A stretch of DNA of 64,000 nucleotides from Lycium barbarum. Its lineage: Eukaryota > Streptophyta > Magnoliopsida > Solanales > Solanaceae. Below the pieces are notes generated by a model. That model searched no databases. It worked only from the letters and a program-made list of their open reading frames with translations, and was not told the DNA's origin. The position numbers and the translations under genes are program-made. Numbering within the stretch: position 1 is the stretch's first letter; each line of letters starts with the position of its first letter. Shown here piece after piece: positions 1 through 10,426 of the stretch. The DNA is taken from assembly GCF_019175385.1 (NCBI RefSeq), contig NC_083340.1:24750336-24814335 (forward strand), read 5' to 3'.

Positions 1-1666
1 AAGCAAAACAAGAGTTTCAATCCAAAATTTAACAATATATACTTCCATAAACAAGGTTCAAGCATAGAAATGAAATACTACACACTTAGATATTCATTAC
101 AAAGCAAGAAATTAAAGAAAAATGAAGTAAGGGTTCAAGAAAGTGCTCAATCAAATCTTCAACTTCAAAGTGTGGTGTAAACCCTAGCCTCTAAGAACTT
201 GTGTTTTATGCCAAAGATGAGTTTTACAAAACCCTAAAAGAGTATTTACAACATTCCAAAACGGGAACAAATTGTGGATAAAAATACCCTACGTGCACAA
301 CATGCTACTCGCATTTGGTGTCGCATTGCAACATGCCAGTCGCATGTTGCACCAAACTATAGGATGTTGTGCAAACATCTCTGTCAGCACATGCTACAGC
401 AAGTGTTGTTCGCATGCACAACATGCTACTCGCATGTGCTACTAGCATGTGCCGCATTTCAGCTATTCTTGCTCCATTTTGCTCCGTTATGCTCTCCGGA
501 TATCTTATCCTACAAAACGACATAAATACACGAAAAGTAACACCAAAAGTGCTTGAAGAGTCACAAAAGCTTAAGGAATTAGCATCGAATATCCCATAAT
601 TTCACGGCACATCAAAGATCTGAAACAAAAAAAAAACGGATCTACAATGGAAAGAAGACATAAAGGGGACATGAATGAAAGTGGGAGGAAAGATGCTTCG
701 GCCCACGATCGATGAAGGTGGCGACGGCGCTAATGTAGCGGCTGATGGAGGGGTGGCGGCGGTTGGTTAGGTTAGGTTTAGGGTTTAAGTTTAATTTTTT
801 TTTTTTAAACTCAATTCTTTTTTTAAGATTTTTTTTGGAATCATCTGCCACATGTCGTCATTTAATTGGTCATTTTGCCACATCACCACGAGTGTATCAC
901 ACTCATTTTATATTTTTTGTTGGTTGTCAAAAAACTGTCTAAATGGTTCATATTCGAAGTGGTACGGGTGTTCAATAGGTACAAGCCTGGTTTGAGGTGC
1001 CTAAGTAGAATCTCTGGACAACTTTAAGGGACGTCCGATGACTTAGTCATTAAATTAAAGTAACTTAATATAACATGTACGTTTATTATAAATTGATCAT
1101 TTTATGAATTTAACCTCTATGCATGACATTGTATTGCACCATTAAATTAAAATGACCACATAGGGACCGGAGAGTAAGGGTGTCATAATCCATGAAAACA
1201 TGACTCCCTAACATGTTGAAATTTGTGCATATCACTAGCTCATTTGTTAGCTTAACTCATTTTTACCCGTTCATTTTAAATTACTTAAAATTTAACTGAT
1301 ATGTAGTTCAAATTAACTCATGAGTAATCTTGTCAAAATATTTTTAAAAAGACTTTTTTTATTTGTGTTATATAGCCATAATAAAGAAAAAAAATTACTA
1401 GATAGCAGTACTTAAATAAATTATAGCAAACTAAACAAAAAAATTAAAATTTAGTATAGTTACGCAGATGAATTATAACTCGTTTCTTAACTCATTTGAG
1501 CCCAACAAATCAGTTTAAGTAACTTTTGGGCGAGTCAATGACCTGCTCATTTATTAATAAAGTTCAAATTCACATTGACCCGCCCATTTATTATAAGGGA
1601 CAATTACAGTCAAATATACATACTGTATAGTTTATACTAAATATACATATACTATACATACACACA
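1..1666. other. AT-rich intergenic DNA, no gene recognised
   Basis: No coding region is supported. Short open frames around 270-600 arise from a locally repetitive stretch. A 20-bp word beginning gcacaacatgct occurs identically at 295-314 and 416-435, with partial copies between them, so this is a degenerate tandem-like repeat and not a gene. Frames near 640-940 are low-complexity. Confidence 0.6.
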
Positions 1667-1674
1667 CATATACC

Positions 1675-2317
1675 TAGGGGTGGGCATGGTACGGTATTTG
1701 AAACTTCGGTCCGGTAATTTCGGTTTTCCGTTTCTACCAAATTAATTCGGTATGGTTCAGTATTTTAAAGTTCGGTTTGGGTATTTTACGGTACGGTAAA
1801 TCGGTATCATAGTTTGTCCGACTTCGACTTACATATACTCATATCGTGGAGAATTATGACTTACGCTACTTAAGAAACGTCTCAATTATTATGTATTAAA
1901 CACCTTACTCATGTAAAAATATTCAAAAGAAAGTACAAGCAATACTCATGTAAAAATATTCAAAAGAAAGTACAAGCAATCCCCTTCGTAAATTAATTAC
2001 ACAAAAAATACATTTAAATCTAGATAGAGTAATCAAAGTTCCAATGTTTAAACCACTAGTTTTCTAATAATACTAGTTTATATATTTGTTAGTATTATAA
2101 TACTAAGATATATGAATTGTATATGTAATTATATACTTCGGTATGGTATTCGGTTTTTCAGTATTTTCTGTATCTATACCGAATATCGTACCGAATACCA
2201 AACTTTTTAAAAATTCTTACCAAATACCATACCAAATATCATAATACCGAAACCGCGGTATAAAAAATTTTGATTTCGGTATGGTAATCGGTATCTACCA
2301 TACCATGCCCACCCCTA
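1675..2317. mobile_element. hAT-type MITE (643 bp) with 8-bp target duplication
   Basis: The ends are inverted repeats: the left end reads taggggtgggcatggta and the right end is its near-perfect complement, ending gcccacccctaa-like at 2317. The flanks 1667-1674 (catatacc) and 2318-2325 (tatatacc) match at 7 of 8 positions, as expected for the 8-bp duplication made by hAT transposases. The interior is AT-rich, non-coding, and repeats 'cggtatggtat' words near both ends. It would need a transposase supplied from elsewhere. Confidence 0.8.
1907..1980. repeat. Perfect 37-bp tandem duplication inside the MITE
   Basis: The 37-bp unit starting actcatgtaaaaatattc (1907-1943) is repeated identically at 1944-1980. 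The lack of divergence suggests a recent slippage or repair event within the hAT MITE. Confidence 0.9.
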
Positions 2318-2325
2318 TATATACC

Positions 2326-4799
2326 TATACAACCTAAGAATATAGGGAGAATTTCAGTAATGTACAATTTAGCACACAAAATTACATTTGTGTAGCCATA
2401 TTTTTAAATCACAAACCTATGACCCAACAAATTATGGCCGCAGCTTGTATATACAGCATTATACAACAATGTACAACTTTATACAACAATATACAACTTT
2501 ATACACCTACTGTAGACAATGTATAAACCTTATATAAAAATGTATAATAACGTATAAGAGTTGTTTATACACACTTCTATAGTGTTATGCAGTGTTATAC
2601 AGTGTTTATACAGTGTTAAAAGTGTAACATAATGTATGTGTTTTATACACACTTTATCCTTAAAAAAAACACCAACATTAGAAAGAGATTTGGAAGGAAA
2701 AATAGCATCTTGGAGTTTGATATGGGGGGAAGGGGGTGGCTGTCTCGGGTAATTATTTTTAAAAAAAATGGGATGAAGGCTACAAAATATATATATATAA
2801 AAAAAAACTATGGCCATTTCAGGTAAATACTTTACCCAAAATGCCATAGAGTGTTATTTTCCCAAGAATATAAGCTGTGTATATTTCAATGAAAAATTTA
2901 CATGGCATAACTAACTCGAAGAGGTATTTATGGGTAATAAATGTTATTTGAGTTAATTACATTTCGTAGCTATATACAGTTGTATATATGTATTTGAATG
3001 TATTTAGTTACGTATTGCAAAAGTTGAATACAATTGTATGTGTATTTTATATACATATGTATATCGCTGAACACATATTATGATTGTATGTGCCAAATGA
3101 ATTAAATTTTTGATTTTATTTGTTGTTTGTTTCATATATATATATATATATATATGACCGAGCAGTGTATTCTAATGCATTCAAATACACTCAAAAATAC
3201 ATGCGGATACCTAAAACTTAGCTACGAATACAACTAAAAAGTATATTCAAATACACGCGAATACACCTGAAAACTAGCTACGAAATATAGATGCACAAAA
3301 CGTAGATACGGATTGTTAACAACTCTAATTATATAGTCATTTTTGTAAGTTTTCCTATTTCAACCATGTTTGATAGGCTAGATGGCCAAAGAGGTACATT
3401 TACATAAATTTTTGTTATCATAATAAAATTAATTTTGACCTACTCAAATTAAGGTCAAAATTAATGCAATCCGATTTGCATAAATTTTTCTTATTAAAAT
3501 TAATTTTGACCTGCTCAAATTTTGTTCAATCCACTGATACCCGCGAAGAGTCACTGTCGATTAGCAACGTGTCTATGAATTGCATTACGCTGAAGTCAAA
3601 CAATTTCTCAAACTTATAACTACGTCACCGAGGATTCTCTTTACTTTCCGTGCGTCCTCAAATTCTTTTTCTGCCCCTATTATTTCATCAAATTACAAGT
3701 TTATCCAAATTGGGTCTGCCCCGATATATGTTAATGGGCAAAAGACAAATTTGGGACAAAACTGTAGCGTGCACTAATAACATGTCTTTTCGTTCTGATC
3801 TGAGGCTATTTCGTATTTAAATGTTTTTAAATTTATTTAGACAACAGCTTAATTTCAATATTACAGCTCTAATTGAAAATTGAGTTGAGCACTTCTATTA
3901 AAAAAATATATATTAATGGAAGAACTAAATTCTTATTCAGAAAAAAACGTTTAGGATCTTACGTGATGGTGACTGAAACAGGACAAGAATGTCAAAAAAA
4001 TGATTGATTAGGGGCCTCACTGCGTCAGTGGCCTCTCGATGAAAATAATTAATCTTTTTGCAATTTCACCTATTTTCTAAATTGATGGTTTATTAGGTCT
4101 TACTTTAAAATTAAGGTATGTAGAATAAATAATTGATATGTTCTATCAATATTTAGAAGTTGAGCCAGAGGTATAATCAGACGTTGAAGCTACTAAGTTT
4201 AATATAAATAAATATGCTAGTGCCACGTATCATTGTTATCATCAATTAGTATAAAATGTTAGACCATTTATTCCTACTTCTTCTTTTAATAAAATATTTG
4301 GTACTTTTGCTATTTGAAATAAAATTTCGTCTCAATTTCGTCATTCTAATGTCTTTTAGTTTCTAATAGGCCTTTTTTTTTTTTTTTGGGGGGGGGGGGG
4401 GGGGGGGCAGCAGAGGTGGAGGCAGAAGAAGGATATGCTATTTCGAAAAGTCTGAAAAGAGAAGTAGAAGGAGGAACTGAATTTGATATCAAGTATCAAT
4501 ATGTGAAGTGGAAGTTTTGAAATCACACAATTAGCCAGAACACAATTGCTATTTTTGTGTAGTAAGTTGTAATATTTCTTACTTTTAATTTCAAATGTTA
4601 TAAGACTGTAAATGGCCAGGTGAAAATCAAAATGCAAAAATATATTGAAGATTAATCAACCTTGAGATTTTGTTTTCACATTTGTGCATCCAATACTTTA
4701 CTTTTTATATTTACTTTGCAAAGATTATATTTTAACTTTAAGAAATTACATTAAACTAAAAACTATAGAAGCCTACTCGTTAAAGAACGAACCATAGGA
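2326..4799. other. Intergenic, AT-rich; no gene seen
   Basis: No protein-like frame. The stretch holds words such as 'tatacaac' and 'cagtgtt' repeated between 2450 and 2640, a (TA)n tract at about 3133-3156, a local near-duplication of 'aaattaattttgacct' at about 3427 and 3494, and a T-run followed by a G-run at about 4373-4406. Small frames such as 2530-2847 are low-complexity and hydrophobic by base composition only. Confidence 0.55.
2961..3286. mobile_element. Possible MITE with inverted ends
   Basis: atttcgtagct at the left is mirrored by agctacgaaat at the right. Further inside, both arms carry related 'gtatttgaatgta/attcaaataca' words, so the segment can fold on itself. Element edges and target duplication could not be fixed, so this is a candidate only. 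Confidence 0.4.
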
Positions 4800-4939
4800 T
4801 CGTTTGGTTGATGGTTAGAGTTATGCATGTATTAGTAATGCAAGGATTAGTCATACATGATTTAGTTATTCATGTACTAGTTATTCTATCTTCTACCTTG
4901 CATAATATAATACATAGATTTCCACATAACTTATAAATG
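4800..4939. mobile_element. Left part of an older interrupted repeat element
   Basis: The segment begins atcgtttggttgatggtta and contains repeated 'attagtaatgca' and 'attagtcat' words. A complementary end (gaccaacaaccaaacaag) lies at 10003-10020. The copia element and the Tourist-like MITE lie between the two halves, so both appear to have inserted into or beside this older non-autonomous element. Confidence 0.45.
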
Positions 4940-5095
4940 TGTAGGAAATCAATCTGTGATCTGTATTGATGTATGAAAGTCATTATTTACAAAGTAGGTA
5001 TCTCACTAGCAACATAATACTAGGCTAAATTATAGGACCTAATTACTATACATAAGGAAGAGAATATTTACGTAGACTTATTACATAGTCTATCA
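4940..5095 (-). repeat. Copia 3' LTR
   Basis: 156-bp direct repeat of 9461-9625. Read on the minus strand it starts tgatagactatg and ends gatttcctaca. About four substitutions separate the two LTRs, and this copy lacks a 9-bp duplication present in the other. Confidence 0.92.
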
Positions 5096-6739
5096 CACCC
5101 CCGCAGTCGAAGCGGGAGGTTGTCGTACGCTTAGACTGTCCCTGAAATCATCAAAGAGCACGCGCGGAAGACCTTTAGTGAAGATGTCTGCGATCTGGTA
5201 ACGGGACGGGACATGAAGAACACAGACTTCTCCACGGACAACTTTCTCACGTACGAAATGTATGTCCATCTCAATATGTTTAGTGCGTTGGTGCTGAACT
5301 GGGTTACCTGATAGGTATATGGCACTAACATTATCACAATAAACAAATGTAGCTGTCCGGATGGGACAACGGAGCTCCAACAGAAGGTTGCGAAGCCAAC
5401 AGGACTCAGAGACGACATTAGCGACGCCACGGTATTCGGCCTCGGCACTGGACTTAGACATAGTAGGTTGCCGTTTCGATGACCATGAGAGGATATTATC
5501 GCCATGGAAAACACAGTAACCGGATGTGGATCGGCGAGTATCCGGACAACCACCCCAATCTGCATCTGTATAAGAAACTAGAGAGGCAATGGAGGATTTG
5601 TACAGATGGAGACCAAACGCAATAGTACCTTGAATGTATCGGATTAAGCGTTTAAGAGCATGCATATGTGCAACCTTTGGATCATGCATGTGAAGGCATA
5701 CTTGCTGAACCGCATAGGAGATATCTGGTCTTGTGAATGTAAGGTACTGCAACGCGCCGGCCAACTTGCGATATTGTGTGGGATCATCACAAGAAGGTCC
5801 GGCCATGGCACCAAGTTTGGCTTTGGTGTCGACCAGTGTCTGACTAGGCTTACAGGCAGTCATGCCCGCACGCTCTATAATATCTGCTGCATAATTTTTC
5901 TGAGAGATAAACATGCCGTGTGAAGTCCGGGTAACAGCAATACCCAGAAAATAGCTTAAAGGACCCAAATCCTTCATAGCAAATTCGGCACTAAGCAGAG
6001 ACATGATGAATTTTCTGAGGGCATCTGAAGAAGCTGTGAGAATAATATCATCAACATATAGCAGAATGTAAACAGTGTCAGAACCTCGACAATAAATAAA
6101 GAGAGAGTGATCAGATCGGCTATGTGAAAAACCAATAGTAGAGACATAGTCTGCAAAGCGTTGGAACCATGCACGGGGAGCTTGCTTAAGTCCGTACAAC
6201 GATTTCTTCAAAAGACAGACATGATGGGGATGATTTGGATCCTTAAACCCAATAGGCTGGTGCATATAAACAGTCTCATTAAGATTACCATGTAAGAAGG
6301 CATTCTTTACGTCCAACTGATGAATGGGCCAAGAGTGTGCGAGTGCAATGCTCAAGACAGCGTGAATAGTAGCCGGTTTGACAACCGGACTGAAAGTCTC
6401 GTCGCAGTCAACTCCAACCTGTTGAGACCTGCCATCACAGACAAGACGGGGTTTGTGCCTCTCAAAAGAACCATCATATTTCTTTTTATGAAGAAAAATC
6501 CACATAGAACGAATCAAATTCACATCAATGGGACGTGGAACCAACTCCCACGTCTTATTTTTAATTAGAGCATTATAATCATCAACCATGGCAGCTTTCC
6601 AATTGTAGTCATTTAAAACACTTATAGGATTTCGTGGGATAGGCGAGATGGTGGCAGTGTTTAAGTTAAATGGTTGTTTGGGCTTGAAAATCCCATGTTG
6701 GCTTCTAGTGACCATGCGGATGGGCTGCTGGGCAGGCAC
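5093..6739 (-). CDS. Copia reverse transcriptase and RNase H (open 548-codon segment)
   Basis: This is the C-terminal part of the copia polyprotein, which copies element RNA into DNA in the virus-like particle. RT (roughly residues 45-290) carries YVDDIIL at about 228, with the YVDD catalytic pair intact, and the upstream motif DVKNAFLHG. RNase H (roughly 390-520) shows DADWGG, SAEAEYRG and YCDN, its acidic active-site residues. The tail has the typical ADIFTKGLP. The frame stays open for 548 codons although the upstream domains are broken. The first methionine is not a true start, because the domain belongs to a gag-pol polyprotein. The stop lies at the LTR edge. Confidence 0.93.
   Translation of the reverse strand: MPAQQPIRMVTRSQHGIFKPKQPFNLNTATISPIPRNPISVLNDYNWKAAMVDDYNALIKNKTWELVPRPIDVNLIRSMWIFLHKKKYDGSFERHKPRLVCDGRSQQVGVDCDETFSPVVKPATIHAVLSIALAHSWPIHQLDVKNAFLHGNLNETVYMHQPIGFKDPNHPHHVCLLKKSLYGLKQAPRAWFQRFADYVSTIGFSHSRSDHSLFIYCRGSDTVYILLYVDDIILTASSDALRKFIMSLLSAEFAMKDLGPLSYFLGIAVTRTSHGMFISQKNYAADIIERAGMTACKPSQTLVDTKAKLGAMAGPSCDDPTQYRKLAGALQYLTFTRPDISYAVQQVCLHMHDPKVAHMHALKRLIRYIQGTIAFGLHLYKSSIASLVSYTDADWGGCPDTRRSTSGYCVFHGDNILSWSSKRQPTMSKSSAEAEYRGVANVVSESCWLRNLLLELRCPIRTATFVYCDNVSAIYLSGNPVQHQRTKHIEMDIHFVREKVVRGEVCVLHVPSRYQIADIFTKGLPRVLFDDFRDSLSVRQPPASTAGV
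5096..5106 (-). other. Copia polypurine tract
   Basis: On the minus strand a purine-rich run (gcgggggtg) sits directly next to the 3' LTR start, the expected position for priming plus-strand DNA synthesis. Confidence 0.65.
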
Positions 6740-6809
6740 GGGTGGGGCAGTGGGGAGAGGCTGCTGGGCAGTGGCCGTGCGGGTGGTCTGCTGGGCAGTG
6801 AGGGGGATG

Positions 6810-7731
6810 CTAAGTAGTCACGAGTGGAGCAGGAGGGGGGAGCTGCTGGGCAGTGGGGGGGGGGGGGGTCGGGTTGTACCGAGGGAACGACGGGTGGAGT
6901 AGGCTGCGATAGAAAATGCAGGGTGTATGGAGAAATCCCATGGTCCAAAAAATCATAAGAAGTTTGGGTTGGGAGTGCAACTTTGAGAAGGGAAATTGAG
7001 TTTCCTCATAGATGACATGCCTTGATATGATGATTTTGTTGGTGGATAAATCATGACATTTATATCCTCTATGATTCAACGGATAACCCAAAAATACACA
7101 CGGGGTGGATCTTGCTTGCAACTTATGAATAGTTGTAGATGGGAAAAGTGGATAGCATAGACACCCAAAAACCCGGAGATGAGAATAGGAGGGGTTTCGT
7201 TGATAGAGAACTTGCATTGGTGATTTATACCCAAGGACTTTGGTGGGAAGGACATTAAGGAGGTATGTGGCCATTTGGAGAACATGATGCCAAAAGGAGG
7301 GGGCATGGAAGAGTGGACAAGAAGAGTGCGCACTATGTTGTTAATGGATTTAATTTTTCTTTCCGCTTTGCCGTTTTGAGGAGAGGTATGGGGCAAGAAA
7401 ATTGGAAATTTAAACCATTGGAGGTGCAAAAAGATTGAAAATGCCCATTGGTGAACTCCCGCCCATTATCACATTGAATGTTTTTAATGTCTCTTTCGAA
7501 TTGAGTCCGTATTAATGCCTTAAAAGATAGAAAAGTGGAATAGACTTGGGACTTGTTAGAAATTGGAAAAGTCCAAAGAAAATTACTATAATCATCAAGA
7601 AAGAAAACATAATAGCGGTGCCCATTAGAACTTAAAACAGGAGATGTCCATAAATCACTATGAATGATATCAAATGGCATAGTAGTAGATGAAAATGAAT
7701 CATAAAATGGCAATTTAACATGTTTCCCCAA
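6810..7731 (-). pseudogene. Copia integrase core, frameshifted
   Basis: The minus-strand segment 7333-7731 contains SCPLGKHVKLPF-like text and the integrase core start DIIHSDLW, including the first catalytic aspartate, followed by YYVFFLDDYS. Sequence continuing the integrase shifts frame near 7350-7430 (SPQNGKAERK region with the catalytic glutamate) and again near 7270 (MATYLLNVLPTKVLGYKSP). It joins the RT frame only after another shift in the proline-rich stretch at 6840-6900. At least three frame changes prevent a functional integrase. Confidence 0.88.
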
Positions 7732-7755
7732 AGGACAAGAGGTACAAAAAGAAGT

Positions 7756-8325
7756 TCAGGCCCTATTACATTCAATTAAGGCATTACTACGAAGAGAACT
7801 AAGGATAGCATTTCCCGGATGGCCGAGTCGGGAATGCCACAAGCTAGGTGATGCGGCAATAAAGGTGGATGGTGGAGTGGTCCGTTTTGTGGCAGTGATA
7901 GGATACAATTCCCCGGTGCTCTCACATCTCATTAGGTGGCTCCCCGTCGGTAAATCCTTCACAGAAAACCCAAGAGGATCAAACTCAACAGAAACATTAT
8001 TGTCCTTAGTGAATTTACGTACGGAAATAAGGTTTTTAATGAGTTTTGGAGCATGCAAGACATGTTGGAGACGTAATTGGGGATTAGGTGGGGGTAGAGA
8101 TGTATGACCATAGCCACGAATTGGAATAGTGCTACCATTAACAACAATGATTCCAGAATTATTGCTCAAATTAAAATAAGACGTGAGAGTACCTGAGTTG
8201 GCAGTCATGTGGGAAGTCGCTCCGGTGTCCATGTACCAATTATCATCCGGTTGATGCATGGACAGAGTGTGCATGGCTGCCTCCACGTCTGTTGGAGTGT
8301 ACCCAGAATACGTCGGACCATGCAT
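7756..8325 (-). pseudogene. Copia protease and GAG-pre-integrase domain
   Basis: The segment shows the aspartic protease motif DTGATSHMT close to its start, then the pre-integrase zinc-binding segment LWHSRLGHPG. The frame ends with a TGA just before the integrase frame, which continues in the same phase, so a single in-frame stop separates protease from integrase. Upstream, the link to gag (8330-8515) is frameshifted. Confidence 0.88.
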
Positions 8326-8514
8326 GGAATAGGCCTTCTGAGGCCGTGGACCCGTACTGAGAATGCCGCTGCCGGGCCGCGGTGTGGTGGGACGCTGCTG
8401 CCACGGTATGGTCGGATACGGGCAAGGGGGTAGTGGCCACTGCTGGGGCGGCTAGGATGGCCAATAGTAGCCCCCTGCCGGTGGCTGGCCCGTCGGTCAC
8501 TGACCGTGGCTGGT

Positions 8515-9334
8515 CTATCCGCCGCGGCGGCGGCTGGATTTCCCGCGGTTGGTGTTGTTGTTGTTCCCCTTTCCCTTGTTCCTGTTGGAATTCCTGCCAC
8601 GATTATTATCACGACGGTTAGTTGAATTAGTGTTGCCGCCAGGTGGCGGGGAGGGAGTATCATTATCAATAAGTAGAGCCGCGGGACTAGAATCGCGGGC
8701 ACGTTCCTTGGCTGCGGTGTCTTCGAGCTTGAGTCTGGAGCACACTTCAGAGAAAGAGGGCAGCACATCGTTCTGCTGGATAGTGGTGACAAAGTGTGCA
8801 TATGTCTCCGGTAAGCCTGCTAGGAGGCGCAAGACCAGATGTTGGTCGGACACCGGCGACCCCACGTTGGCAAGCTGATCCGCGAGAGACTTGAGCCTAT
8901 TATAATAGGTCATAACTGAGCCGAAGTCGGCCCTTTTTGTGGTGGTGAACTCGGTTTCAAGGTACGCTGCCCTTGAGTGCTTGTTGTCTTGGAAAAGTTG
9001 AGCAACTCGATTCCAAGCCTTCTCCGCAACATCATCCGCCACAAGAATAGAGGTAAGAATATCATGGGATACGGTGGCGTATATCCATTGAAGGACCACC
9101 GCATCTAGCCGTTTCCAGAGCGGAAGATTAGCCGCCTTCGTTGCGTTGTATGCGGTGAGTTCAGTGGTGTCAGTTGGTGGTATGATGTGCTCAAGTACGG
9201 AGTGGACACGGGCTAGAACTTTGAATAGTGTCGCTCATTCGTGATAATGGCCGGTTTCCATGTCTAGTGATTGGGATTAAAGATTTCACATTCGTGACGG
9301 TTAAAGCAGAATGAAATTTTTTGTTGTCAGCCAT
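8515..9334 (-). pseudogene. Copia gag, broken at the N terminus
   Basis: The likely start codon is ATG at 9334-9332 (MADNKKFHSAL). The frame is lost near 9265 and a TGA replaces an expected tryptophan codon near 9240. From 9099 on, the gag core reads openly (WNRVAQLFQDNKHSRAA, then FGSVMTYYNRLKSLADQL), ending in an Asn/Arg/Gly-rich basic tail (RGRNSNRNKGKGNNNN). No CCHC knuckle was recognised in the tail. Gag forms the particle that packages the element RNA. Confidence 0.85.
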
Positions 9335-9448
9335 TGAAGAGAGAAGAGGGAGGAGAAAGGAGGGGGGGGGGGGGGGCTACAGCTAGGGTTAGGAGAGAGG
9401 GAGGTGGACGGCTAGGGTTTTGGATGCTAGGGTTTTTAGGAGAAACCT

Positions 9449-9460
9449 AGTCTGATACCA
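9449..9460 (-). other. Copia primer-binding site (initiator Met tRNA type)
   Basis: Directly after the 5' LTR the minus strand reads tggtatcagact. Its first ten bases match the canonical initiator-Met-tRNA primer site tggtatcagagc used by most plant LTR elements. Confidence 0.85.
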
Positions 9461-9625
9461 TGTAGGAAATCAATCCGTGATCTGTATTGATGTATGAAAT
9501 TCATTATATACAAAGTAGGTATCTCACTAGCAACATAATACTAGGCTAAATTATAGGACCTAATTACTATACATAAGGAAGAGAATATTTACAATATTTA
9601 CGTAGAGTTATTACATAGTCTATCA
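9461..9625 (-). repeat. Copia 5' LTR with 9-bp internal duplication
   Basis: Direct repeat of 4940-5095. It is 165 bp because a 9-bp block around 'acaatattt' near 9590-9600 is duplicated relative to the other LTR. Confidence 0.92.
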
Positions 9626-9635
9626 AAGTGTATTA

Positions 9636-9870
9636 GAGCCCGCTTGGATTGGCTTATAAGTTGGCTTATAAGCTGTTTTCAACTTTTTTGAGTGTTTGGC
9701 TGGCCAGCTTAAAGTCATTTTATGCTTAAAATAAGCTCAAAAAAATAATTGGACCCATTTGACTTAGTTTATCTAAAGCAGCTTATAAGCTGTTTGGACT
9801 ACCCCAACTTATTTTTTTCAGCTTATAAGCTGCAAACAGCTTTAAGCTGTAAGCCAATCCAAACGGGCTC
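9636..9870. mobile_element. Tourist-like (PIF/Harbinger) MITE, 235 bp
   Basis: The ends gagcccgcttggattggctt and its near complement aagccaatccaaacgggctc form about 20-bp terminal inverted repeats. TTA flanks both sides (9633-9635 and 9871-9873), the PIF/Harbinger target duplication. The interior is rich in repeated 'cttataagctg' and non-coding. It lies 10 bp from the copia LTR. Confidence 0.85.
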
Positions 9871-9873
9871 TTA

Positions 9874-10020
9874 GTCATGTGGGACTGTAAGTTGGTAACC
9901 AATGACCGTACTTGGTGTGCTGAATTTTATACATAACAACTAAAATACTACGAAACATGGTACTAATTATGTTGCTTTTAATACATGAATAGTTTACTTA
10001 CTGACCAACAACCAAACAAG
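9874..10020. mobile_element. Right part of the older interrupted repeat element
   Basis: Ends gaccaacaaccaaacaag, complementary to the start of the segment at 4800. Related 'attagtaatgca' sequence continues to about 10110, so the real right boundary may lie further on. Confidence 0.4.
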
Positions 10021-10118
10021 AAGTTATGTAGGACTTAGCAATGCAAGAATTAATGATGCAGAGATTAGAAAGGTAGAAATTAGTAATGCATGGATTCTAA
10101 AATGCATGAATATTTCTT

Positions 10119-10212
10119 TTTTTTTTGGGCAATTGAACGATTTTATTAATTACCAGGGAAAAGTTACAACACCGGGGTTGAATAAACCAAATTCAAACCC
10201 CTCTCAAGTCAA
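10119..10212 (-). mobile_element. Short poly(A) retroposon with 14-bp target duplication
   Basis: The 94-bp insert is flanked by perfect copies of catgaatatttctt (10105-10118 and 10213-10226). It starts on the plus strand with a T-run, which is a poly(A) tail on the minus strand. This is the signature of LINE-machinery retroposition. It is either a SINE or a strongly 5'-truncated LINE; no tRNA-like promoter box was recognised in it. Confidence 0.8.
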
Positions 10213-10386
10213 CATGAATATTTCTTATTAGATGTTTAGTTTGATAGATAACCTATAATATATAGTGTGTAATTTAACACATTCACTTATTTTTAAACAG
10301 AATAGAATTTCCTTTTTAACATGTTAGTTTTGACATTTGAACATTTTCAGTACATGTATCACTTATATGCACATTCTTATTCCATA

Positions 10387-10414
10387 CTAGTGAATTTATC
10401 CGCGCTTTGCGCGG
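10387..10414 (-). mobile_element. Helitron-like 3' terminus
   Basis: On the minus strand a GC hairpin (ccgcgc, loop aaa, gcgcgg; 10400-10414) is followed nine bases later by CTAG and then a host T. That is the arrangement of a plant Helitron 3' end. The element body would extend to higher coordinates. A possible 5' end (A then TCTATATATAATATAAAG on the minus strand) lies at 12230. Confidence 0.6.
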
Positions 10415-10426
10415 TCTAATACAGCA

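Larger units (their letters stand above)
4940..9625 (-). mobile_element. Ty1/copia LTR retrotransposon, Ale/Retrofit type, degenerate
   Basis: The element is 4.7 kb with short direct LTRs (156 and 165 bp) that begin TG and end CA when read on the minus strand. The 5-bp flanks aaatg (4935-4939) and aagtg (9626-9630) match at 4 of 5 positions. The domain order on the minus strand is gag, protease, integrase, RT, RNase H, which is the copia order. Short LTRs, total size and the RT/RNase H sequence fit the Ale/Retrofit lineage as recalled. Gag, protease and integrase carry frameshifts and stops, while the RT-RNase H part remains open. The element is not autonomous now. Confidence 0.93.

Noticed and set aside
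2530..2847. 105-codon minus-strand frame with hydrophobic start
   Set aside because: Base composition artefact of AT-rich repeats, with no family resemblance.
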